Part shown: in pieces, positions 1 through 12,000 of the stretch | Layout of the letters: every line of letters begins with the position of its first letter | Numbering within the stretch: the stretch's first letter is position 1 | NCBI GenBank assembly: GCA_903913645.1 | Contig: CAIWMA010000439.1 | Coordinates: forward strand, 1 to 38,185 | Source: an uncultured Bacteroidales bacterium | Lineage (GTDB): Bacteria; Bacteroidota; Bacteroidia; Bacteroidales; UBA4417 | Direction: 5' to 3' | Length of the DNA: 38,185 nucleotides | The notes under the pieces: model-generated | Database searches by the model: none | Seen by the model: the letters and a program-made list of their open reading frames with translations, nothing else | What the model was told of the DNA's origin: nothing | Translations under genes and position numbers: made by a program

Positions 1-3000
1 CCACCGGCACAGAGCATTCCTGTAACAACTCCCGTAACCGACAAGGCTGCTGCTGGCTGGGTAATGGTTATCGAAGTTGTTGCGATACATGTATTAGGAG
101 TATGGCCAGTAACTACAACAGTATACGTACCCGCTACCAGATTTGTAAGGTTTTGAAGTGCTGACTGTCCACCCGGGACAACGCCTCCGGCGCTGGCGGT
201 CCAGGCATAGGTATAAGGCGTGGCAGTACCGGTCACTGTCAGATTAACCGCTCCGGTATTTCCGCCAAAACAATTCACATTCGTGGCAACTGCACTCAGA
301 ACCGGCAAAGCGTCGATTGTAATTGTCATTGATGCCGATACTGCTCCACAAGGGCCGGCGGGGTCGTTGGTTGTTAACGTTAATATAACTGATCCGGCAG
401 TAATTTCGGCTGCAGTTGGAGTGTAAATAGCGGTTAAACTATTCCGGTCAGGGTTAAAACCTGCCGTTGTTCCTCCTGTCCATGAGGCGCTTGAAGCACC
501 ACCCCCTTTTGTTCCTGCCAAAGTAACACCTGGAGCATCAGCGCAAACAGTACGATTAGCCCCTGCACTTACAATTGCCGTAGGATATACAGTTACTACA
601 AGTGTAAATGGTGTGCCAGTACATTTCGGTGTTGCAGGTGTACCAGTATAAGTGAAGGGAGTAATTGTGTATGTGGCAGTTTGTATATTGGTTGTCGGGT
701 TGGTTAAAGTACCTGTAATACTTAATAAACCAGTTCCCGAAGCACCGCCGGTAAGTCCTCCTGTAACAACTGGAGCAGCCCAGGTATATGCAGTGATTTC
801 AGGAGCAGGTGGAACAAAAGTGCTTGCATTTGGCACGCCATTAATAGGGGTAGCATTAAATAATGTACCGCTGCAAACATCCAAAAGTTGATTTGGGACT
901 TCGGGTGTTGGATTAAGCACAACTGTTGTTGAGGCTGTTGTTCCCGGGCAATTGTATGCATCAAGAACCGAGACGGTATATACTCCACCCGCATCATGTG
1001 CAATATTTGAAACAACCGGATTTGCCAAACTGGAAGTAAATCCATTCGGACCGGTCCAGGAATAAACTATAGGTGGGCTGCCTCCAGTAATGGTGGACGT
1101 TAGATTCAAAGTACCCCTGCTGCAAATAGGAGAAGCAGCAGGCGAATTACTGCTTGCACTAATTGAAAATGGCACACTAGCAAGGGTGCCAAATGAGATA
1201 TCATCAATACCAAAATCATTACCAGGCAAGGAAGTATTCAAGTCAACTATACTTAGGACTACTGGACCGCTCAGGGCTCCTGAATTCCATTTCGGATTGC
1301 TGTAGAATCGGGTCCAGTAAGTGTTTGTGTTTGCCAGTGCTACAGTATTGGGACCTGCTCCCAAAGTTGCAGTAGTACCAACTTGCACACCATTAACGGC
1401 AAACCGAAGTTGTGCATAATTTCCGGCATCATTTACACTCATTGCCCAGGCTGCAAAATAGTAATCGGTATTTGGCTGGACAGTAACCGTTTCTTTCCAA
1501 ACAACCAGGGTACCATGCCCGTTCACAATCATGAAATTCTTATTCCCTGTAACATTTTGAGTATGGTCAATCCCAAAGAAATAGGTGTGAACATTTTGTC
1601 CATTGTTAACAATCGAATATCCATTAATTCCACTATCATCATACAATTCGCCTTGTCCTGCCGGGACAAGACCTGGTTGATCTACCTTATAAGCATAATC
1701 GCTTGTAAATCCTGAATTCCCGGCCGAGAAATTGCCGTTAACCACTAATTCCTGTGCTACTGCGATGGAGCTACTGGCAGAACAGCCCGATGCATTGGTA
1801 ACAGTTACGGTATAATTTCCGGCAAGATCTACATCAATATAATTAAGTGTAGCACCGGTGTTCCAGGAATAAGTGCATGACGCACAGGTTGAAGACGTTA
1901 ACCGAACCTTTCCAATTGAGCGGTAGGTGCAATAATCGGAGACTATTGTGGGTGTTGGTGTTGGGTTGACTGTAATTGTAAATGTCTTGGCAGTCCCGGA
2001 ACATCCATTGGCGACCGGCGTAACAACAATATTGGCAATTATGGGAGTAGTTCCGCTATTAACTGCTGTAAATGAGGCAATAGTACCTGTTCCACTTGCA
2101 GCAAGTCCAATTCCCGGATTATCATTAGTCCAGTTGTATGCTGTGCCTGTAACTCCTGATCCGGCAAAAGCAATGGCAGTAGTACTTGCTGCACTACAAA
2201 ATGTCTGATTGGCCGGCTGAGTCACAGAAGGAATGGGATTGACTGTAACAGTAACAGTTTGAGGAGAACCTACACAACTTCCGGCAGTACCAGTTGGCGT
2301 TACGGTATAAACTACCGTTTGAACGCTGGAAGTGGCATTGGTCAGAGTATTACTCAAAGTACTTGTTGATTGACTGGTAGTACTCTCACCGGTTACGTTT
2401 GCGTTTGATACTGCAACCCAGGCAAATGTTGATGGAACACTTGCAATTAAAGGTATATTCACCGTCCCGCCACTGCATACAGAAGCAGTATTGCTGCTTG
2501 TCATAGCCGGAACTGGATTTACAGTTACTACAACTGAATTGCTACCTGGGCAATTAGTGACGGGGTCAGTATAAGTTGCAATGTAAGTTGTGGTTGTCGA
2601 AGGTGTCACATTTGTTGGAGTTGCAATATTTGAAGTAAAACCAACAGGAATAGAAGTCCATGCTATTGTTGCAGTTGCTGATGGAGTTCCTGATAAAGAA
2701 ATATTATCAATGGCCCAATATCGGTCGTTAGTAGCAACATATCTATATCTAAACTTAAAATTCGTGTTTCCAATATATGCACTTAAATTAATACTCTGGT
2801 GGACAAAACCATTAGAGGTACCATGGCTGGTATTTTCATTATAATCCGGAACTGATAAAGCTGTCCATGAGGTCCCATTATTTGTAGAAATATCAATATA
2901 TGCGTAATCTCCATTACCGGCTCCCCTGTCATTAAAGTAATCATAGAAATCAAGAGTTAGGCTAGTATAGTTTGTTGTGTTGATTTGAGGACTTACCAGT

Positions 3001-6000
3001 GTAGTTAAAGTACTGGCACCAGCTTGAGACCTACTATCACTCAAATAAAAATTACTTGCATCATTCGAACTAAAAGTGACCCATGTATTAGCATAATTAT
3101 TTTGACGTACCGTCCATGTAGCATTAGCCACTGTACCTCCAGACGAAGTGTTGGTGGTTGTCCAGCCATTTGGACCTGTAGTTGTACCCGCTGCAACAGA
3201 GTTGAAATTTTCAGAAAGAAGAGTTGGAGAACCTGAAGATGAGATGTTTGAAGACGATGTTAGATTTATGCTTGCACCTGAGCAAATTGTGGTGCTTGAC
3301 GAATTAATTGTTACAACTGGCGCAGGAACAATAGCCACAGAAACAGGATAAGTAACCGGGTTTACACAATCATTGGATTGTAGTGTATATAGGTAGGTAA
3401 CACTAGCAGTAGTAGATGTGTTATTAATAAGTATCTCGTTTGGATTTCCAGTTCCTGATGCTACCGGATTGCCTAAAGCAGCTGCTCTTGTCCATGGGAA
3501 AATAGTACCAACTACATCGCTTGTGGGAACGTAAGAAAAAGTTGTACCTCCGCAGATAGGTGTAGGGCTTGATGTGCTTGTTAAATGAGGCGTTGGAGTA
3601 ACAATAACAACTACATTCTGAATATTTGAACAACCATTTGAAGATAATGTATATACATAGGTAACTGCAATTGGGCTGTTAGTAGTATTTAATAAGTATT
3701 CATCAGGATTACCTGTACCTGAATTAGCTGGATTTGAGATTCCGGCAACAACAGCCCGTGTCCAGTTAAAGGTAGTTCCTAAGGTAGTACTGGTCGGCAT
3801 GTAAGTAAAAGCTACATTACTACATACACCTGTTGGTGTTAGTGTACTTGATAATGTCGGTATGGGATTTACTGTTATGGTAGCTGTTGCTGAATAACTA
3901 GCCGGGCAAGTTCCGTTTTGTACTACTGCCCTGAACTGCGTAGATTGAGTTAATACACCGGAAGTATAGCTTGTTGCTGTATTGACTATATCGGTCCAAC
4001 TTGAGAATGGGCTAACCGAATATTGCCATTTTGTAACTGTTCCTACTTGCCCTGAAAGTGTTAGCAATCCACTGGAACTGCCTGAACAAATAGTGGCACC
4101 TCCTGCAACAGAACCCCCGACTGAAGTAGGTGAAACCGTAACCGTTGTTGAAGCCGAATTTGCCTGACTGCACACTCCACTGGTAACAACCGCCCTGAAT
4201 TCTGTTGTTTGTGTCAATGCCACGGAGGTATAAGTTGAAGCAGTATTTGCGATGTCAATCCAGGTTGAAAATGGACTTACGGAATACTGCCATTTGGTAA
4301 TTGTTCCGGTTTGGCCGGAAAGGGTTAGCAGACCGCTGGTACTGCCCGAACAAATGGTGGTTCCTCCTGAAACTGTGCCACCCACAGAAGTTGGATCAAC
4401 AATTACTGTTGTTGAACCCGAATTTGCTGAACTGCAAATTCCACTTGTTACTACTGCCCTGAATTGTGTTGTTTGTGTTAGTGAACCCGAGGTGTAAGTT
4501 ATTGCGGTATTTGCTATATCAGTCCAACTTAAAAATGGGCTTACCGAGTATTGCCATTTAGTAATTGCTCCGGTTTGTCCGGAAAGGGTTAGCAGACCGC
4601 TGGTACTGCCCGAACAAATTGTGGTTCCTCCGGAAACTGAACCACCTGCAGATATTGGATCAACTGTAACTGTTGTTGGTGATGAATTAGCAGAACTGCA
4701 AATACCACTCGTAATAACTGCCCTGAATTGTATTGTTTGGGCTAAAACTCCGGAAGTAAAGCTTGTGGTTGTATTTGCTATGTCGGTCCAGATTGAGAAT
4801 GGACTTACCGAATATTGCCATTTGGATATAGTTCCGGTGTGTCCTGAAAGGGTAAGTAATCCGCTTGTTGTACCTGAACAAATAGTGGTACCTCCGCTAA
4901 CTGCGCCGCCTACAGACGGTGGATCTACATTAACCGTTGTTGGTGTTGAATTAGCAGAACTACATATGCCACTGGTAACAACCGCCCTGAATTGAGTTGT
5001 TTGTGTTAATGAAACTGAAGTATAGCTTGTCCCTGTATTTGCAATATCAGACCAGCTTGAAAATGGACTTAGCGAATACTGCCACTTTGTTACTGTTCCA
5101 ACTTGCCCGGAGAGAGTTAGCAATCCGCTTGTGCTACCTGAACAAATTGTACTACCTCCACTTACACTTCCTGCAACACTTATTGGATTTACAGTTATGG
5201 TTGCAAATGCTGAGTTCACTACCGCACACACCCCATTTTGCAATACTGCACGATATTGCGTCGTATTTACCAGATTAGTACAATTCTGAGTTGTTGAAGT
5301 ATTACTGATATCGCTCCAACTCGTTCCGCCGTTAACAGAATATTGCCATTTCGTGATAGTACCGGTTTGGCCGATCAGGGTTAGAGTACCTGTGTTGGTT
5401 CCGTAACAAACTGTTGCGTCAGCTGATACAGTTCCTCCAACCGTAGGCTGATTTACTGTAATAGTTACAATTGACGAATTTGCGGATGCACATACACCGC
5501 TTTGAACAACTGCCCGGTACTGAGTTGTAATTATTAGGTTGGTATATGCTTGACTGGTAGTGGTATTGTTGATATCAATCCAGTTTGTTCCTCCATTTGT
5601 TGATGATTGCCATTTGGTTACTGTGCCTGTCTGTCCGCTCAACGACAGCGTTCCGGAGTTAGTACCACTACAAACTATAGCATCTGAGTTAACAGTGCCA
5701 CCTTGCGAAACAGGATCAACAGTAATAGTAAACGTCGAATTTGACCCATTACATCCATTGGCACTCGGCCGCACTGAAACTATAGCGGTAATAGGAGCCG
5801 AAGCGGCATTAATTGCCGTAAAAGACGGAATATTCCCTGTTCCGTTTGCAGACAGACCGATAGTTGTATTATTATTCCCCCAGGTATAAGTGGTTCCTGT
5901 AACCGTCCCTGTAAAAACAATCGCAGGTACATTATCCCCGTTACAATAATCCATATTAGCTGGAACACTGACATTTGGTGTTGGTTTGATAGTGGCATTC

Positions 6001-9000
6001 ACAGTATAATTGCCGGAGCATCCTCCTCCTGTCAGCGAATAAACATAAGGAACAACCACATCGGTCACAGTAGTATTTATGAGTGTCTCGTTTATATTCT
6101 CCGTTCCCATCCCTGCAGGATTACTTATCCCGGGTACTAATGCTCTCATCCATGTCATTGTAGTTCCTGTAACTGAACTAATAGCATTATATATAAATTG
6201 AGTATTGCTGCACACTGCAGGAGGAGAAAGCGAACTTATTAATGCTGGGGCAGGAAAAACAATAACTATAACACTTTGAATTGTTGTACAACCATATGAA
6301 GATAGTGTATAGGAATAGATTACCATTTTTGCAATTCCTGTTGTATTGATCAGTGTTTCACTAATTGGTCCTGTTCCGGAACTTGCTGCATTTTGAATTC
6401 CTAATACTGCAGCCCGTGTCCAACTAAATGCGGTTAAAGGAGTGTTGCTGGCTGGGGTATAACTGAATATACTGTTGCTGCAGACTGAAGTAGAAAGAGG
6501 ACTTGACAATGTGGCCACCGGGCTAACCGTAACAATCACATCAAGAGGGTTTCCGCTACAACTGTTAGCAGTTGGTATAATTGAGTATGTTGCATTAGCT
6601 TGAAGCAATGTTGCATTTATCAGGCTCTGAGCAATAGAGTTACCGGTTCCATTTGCAGCACCGGTTATACTTCCGGAAGGAGAAACTGCATAAGTCCATG
6701 CAAACGTGGTCCCTGAAACAGAGCTTGACAGGGCAATGGAAGTGGCTCCGCCTGAACATATGGTTTGTGAAGAGGGAGTTCCAATGACTGCCGGGTTCGG
6801 ATTCACAGTAATGACAGCCGTTTTTACCAGTCCTGTACAACCATTTGCTGAAGGGGTAATAGTATAGGTTACTGTCCCGGCTATTGTTCCAATTGCATTT
6901 AAGGTTTGGGCTATGGTTAATCCCGAGGCAGCTATAGCTCCATTCACCCCTGATTGAGCGGCTGTCCAGGCAAACGTTGTACCTGCTATATTACTTGAAA
7001 GAGCAACGGATGTAGCTGCTCCCGAACAAATGGTTTGAGTAGCAGGAGCTATACCGGCAACGGGGCTTGGATTTACAGTAATGATAACATTAATAGGAAT
7101 TCCTGCACAACTATTCGCTGTCGGAGTAATAGAATAAGTTGCAGTTCCGGATGTTGTTCCTATTGCTGTAAGTGTTTGACTTATTGTTGATCCTGATCCT
7201 GAAAATGCTCCCGAAACTCCAGACTGTACCACCGACCATGAAAAGGAAGTTGATAATACGTTACTTACCAGGGCGACGGATGTGGCTACACCGGTACACC
7301 TGGTTTGCGATGAAGGTGTAGCAATGGCTACCGGGGTTGGATTTACTGTAATTACAACCGTTTTTATAACTCCTGCACATCCATTGGCTGAGGGCGTAAT
7401 AGAATAAGTTGCGATTCCAACGGTTGTTCCTGTTGCGGTAAGAGGTTGGGCAATTGTTGCGCCCGATCCTGCAGTAGCTCCCGAAACATCCGATTGAACA
7501 ACTGTCCATGAAAATGTAGTGCCTGTAACCGCACTTGTCAGGATTATTGAAGAAGTTGCTCCTGAACAGATAGTCTGCGCTGCCGGAGTGGCAATAGCTA
7601 CCGGGGATGGATTCACTATGATGAGTACTGCATTGCTGATTTTATTTCCACATGCCGGCGTTCCTGTAGCTGTTGCAATTATATGATAATATGTTGATGT
7701 GATTAATGCTGGAGGCTGATAGGTTAATCCAGTCTCTCCATTGATCAGTGACCAGGTAGAATTATTCAGACTTGAATACCATTGATAGGAAAATGTTTCA
7801 TTTGCCCCGGTGGCAGCAGTTGAAGTAAGCTGGAGAGGGGTAGTATTATAGCAGATATTTTGATCTGTCGAAACAACCGGGCTGTTCAGATCAGGAAGAA
7901 CTGTTATTATTAGCACATTACTAATTACCGTTCCACAGGCAGGTGTCCCCTTAGCTGTTGCTACAAGCCTGTAATAGGTTGTAGCAGTTAAAGCAGGTGG
8001 CGAATAAAACCAATAATTGGTAGCTCCTGCAATATCCGTCCAAACAGAATTATCAGGGCTTGATTGCCACTGGTATGTGAAAATTCCGCTTCCGCCTGTC
8101 GCAGTTGTTGCGGATAATGCCGACGGAATCGTATTAAAGCAAATGGTCTGGTTGGCTGAAGCTACAGGTGCTGTAAGATTGGGGCGAACTGTGATTGCAA
8201 TACTGCTACCCGTTGCAGCGCCGCAACTACCCGAAGAAACAATCCTTCTGTAGTACATATTGGATACCAAGGCCCCCGGAGTTAATGTAGGCAAAGTAGA
8301 ATCTGCAATAGTTGTCCAGGTTGAATTATTAAGCGAACTCTGCCACTGGTAAGTATAGCTCCCAGTGCCTCCCGTTGCTGCCAGGAGTTCTGTAAGCCCT
8401 GCAGGGATTGTATTATAACAGATTGTTTGCGCTGAGCCTATCGTCCCGGAAGTTATATTCGGATAAACTGTGATCAAAACCGAATTGCTTGTTCGATAAC
8501 CACAAGCCGGAGAGCCTGTTGCTGTTGCAATAATATGGTAATATGTTGATGAAGTTATTGCTGGTGGTTGGTAGGTTGTTCCTGTCGCACCGCTTAAAAA
8601 ATTCCACGAAGAATTGTTTGTGCTTGAGTACCATTGATAAATGAAAGTACCATTTCCGCCGGAGGCTGTGGTTGTGCTCAGCGATAAAGGCACTGTATTA
8701 TAACAGATAATCTGGTCAGCAGAGGCTACCGGAGTAGTAAGGTCCGGAAGAACCGTTATCGTTAACACATTACTAATTACTGTTCCACATGCTGGTGATC
8801 CTGTAGCTGTGGCAACAAGGCGGTAATATGTTGTAATTATTAAAGCAGTTGCCGGTGTATAAGAGCTATAGTTGTTAGCACCTGCAATATCAGACCACAC
8901 TGAATTATCCGGGCTTGATTGCCATTGGTATGTGAATGTTCCGCTTCCGCCTGTTGCAGGTAAAGATGACATTGCTGATGGAATTGTATTATAGCAGATA

Positions 9001-12000
9001 GTCCGGCTGGTTGAGGCAAAAGGCACTGTCAGGATGGGGCGTACTGTAATTAAAATTCCATTACTGTTTGCAGTACCACAACTCCCAGAAGTTACAATCC
9101 TTCTGTAATACATATTTGCGACCAAAGCTCCCGGAGCTAATGTAGGCGATGTGGAATCTGCAATAGTTGTCCACGTTATATTATTAGGCGAACTCTGCCA
9201 CTGGTAGGTATAGGTCCCGGTTCCACCTGTTGCTGGTGCGAGCTCTGTCATGTTTGCAGGGATAGTATTATAACAGATCGTTTGCGCTGTACCAATAGTT
9301 CCGGCAGTTAAACTGGAATTAACCGTGATTAAAACGGCATTGCTGTTTTTACTTCCACAAGATGGTACACCGGTTGCGGTTGCAACAATGCGGAAATATG
9401 TCGATGTTGTAAGGGCCGAAGGCTGATAAGTTGTTCCTGTCGCACCTGTAATAAGATTCCATGTCAAATTGTTCAGACTCGAAAACCACTGATAATTAAA
9501 TAATCCATTACTACCTGTTGCAGAAGTTGAACTTAGAATAGCAGGTGCCGTGTTGTAACAGATGGTTTGGTCAGCTGAGGCAACAGGGCTGATCAGGTCA
9601 GGTAGTACTGTAATTGTCAGCACATTACTGACTACAGTTCCACAGGCTGGTGTGCCTGTAGCAAAAGCTATTAGCCTAAAGTAAGTTGTTGTTGCTAAAG
9701 TGGCTGGGGTATAGGAACTATAATTATTGGCGCCCGAAATATTAGCCCAAACTGTATTATCTGGGCTTGATTGCCACTGGTATGTGAATGTTCCGCTTCC
9801 ACCGCTTGCACTAGTTGCAGTTAATGCTAACGGAACGGTATTATAACAGATAGTCCGGCTGCCCGAAGCAACTGGTGTTATCATTATGGGGCGAACAGTA
9901 ATCAAAATACCTGTACTTGTTGCTGAACCGCAACTCCCCGAAGTTACGATCCTTCGATAATACAGATTGGATGCCAAAACTCCCGGAGCTAATGTAATTA
10001 ATGTAGAATCCGGAATTGTTGTCCATGTTGAATTATTAGCAGAACTCTGCCACTGGTATGTATAACTACCGGTACCACCGGTAGCTGTTGAAAGTTCAGT
10101 AAGGCCTGCAGGTATACTATTATAACAGATCGTTTGGGCGGTACCTATCGTTCCAGAGGTTACGATGGGATTAATAGTAACAACTTCTGTTGCTGAATTT
10201 GCCACCGGGCAAACCCCATTCTGAACAGCTGCTCTGTAATAGGTGGTTACAACCAGATTTGTTGCAGTATAAGTTGTTCCAGTGTTTGAAATATCGGTCC
10301 AGGTTGTGCCTCCGTTGGTAGAATATTGCCATTTTGTTACTGTTCCTGTTTGGCCCGATAAAGTGAGCAATGTACTATTTGCGCCTGAGCAAACACCGCC
10401 ACCACCGGTTATCAAACCTCCTGCGCTTGCCGGGACAACAGTAACCTTAGCTGATACCGAATTAGCTGCTGTGCAGGATCCATTCTGAACAACTGCTTTA
10501 AAATCGGTGGTTACATTCAGGTTGGTTGTGGTATATGTGATTCCAGTGTTTGAAATATCTGTCCAACTTGAACCTCCATTTGTAGAATATTGCCATTTAA
10601 TTACTGTTCCGGTTTGACCCGATAAAGTGAGAAGGGTACTGTTTGCTCCTGAGCATACACTTGCACCTCCGGTTACGACTCCTCCGGCACTGGCCGGAAT
10701 AACTGTAACAGTAGCAGGCAACGAAATGGCGGAGTTACAAGCGCCATTCTGAACAACTGCTCTGAAATCTGTAGTTACGACCAGGTTGGTCGCGCTATAT
10801 GCAGTTCCGGTATTTGAAATATCAGTCCAACTTGAGCCTCCGTTGGTGGAATACTGCCACTTAATTATTGTTCCGGTTTGGCCCGATAATGTAAGAAGAG
10901 TATTGTTTGTCCCCTGGCATACACTTGCCCCACCGGATATTGCTCCTCCGATACTGGCTGGAATAACTGTAACAGTAGCTGGAACCGAATAAGCAGAAAT
11001 GCAAGTCCCATTCTGAACTATTGCTCTGAAATCAGTACTTACAATCAGGTTTATTGCAGTATATGTAATTCCTGTGCTTGAAATATCGGTCCAGGTTGTA
11101 CCTCCATTAGTGGAATACTGCCATTTAATAACGGTTCCGGTTTGGCCCGACAAAGTTAGCATAGTGCTATTTATTCCAATGCATACGATTGAGCCTCCGG
11201 CTACTGAACCTCCTACACTGGCTGGTATAACCGTAACAGTAGCCGATAACGAATTGTCAGGAATGCAAACGCCATCCTGAACAACTGCCCTGAAATCTGT
11301 GGTTGTAACCAGGTTGGATGCGGTAAATGTTGTTGCGGTATTTGAAATATCAATCCAGGTTGTGCCTCCGTTGGTGGAATATTGCCATTTTGTAATTGCT
11401 CCGGTTTGACCCGATAAAGTGAGTAGTGTACTGTTTGTGCCTGAGCATACTGTTGTTCCACCTGTTATTATACCACCCACACTGGGAGGATCAACGATAA
11501 CAGCAGCTGATAATGAGTTTACGGAGGGGCAAATTCCACTCTGAACTACTGCCCGAAATTCGGTAGTTATTGTAAGGTTGTTTGCTGTATATGTTGTAGC
11601 AGTATTCGTGATATCAGCCCAGATTGTTCCTCCATCTATGGAATATTGCCATTTTGTAACAGTTCCGGTATAACCCGACAATGTCAGGAGTGTGCTGTTT
11701 GTGCCTGAACATACTGTTGTGCTGCCTGCAATTGAACCACCTACACTGGAAGGATCAACGGTAACCATTGCTTGTCCGCTTTGAGCTTGCGAACAGGTAT
11801 TTGCATCGCTCACACTCAATAACGTATACGTATCAATCCCCGGAGTTCCGGTAACGGCATTAATAGTTACAGGGTTTCCCTGCGATGTATTTGTACTTGT
11901 TCCACCGTTAAAAGTATATGTAAAAACGTAAGGAGCTGTACCACCTGTGCCGTTAAAGGTAATCAATGGCAAGGATTGATTCTGGCAAACAGTTGTTGAA

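Noticed and set aside
3870-5717. Evenly spaced repeats as a CRISPR-like array
   Set aside because: The whole 264-bp unit is conserved and codes for an Ig-like domain in one frame; there are no short identical repeats with unique spacers and no cas genes.
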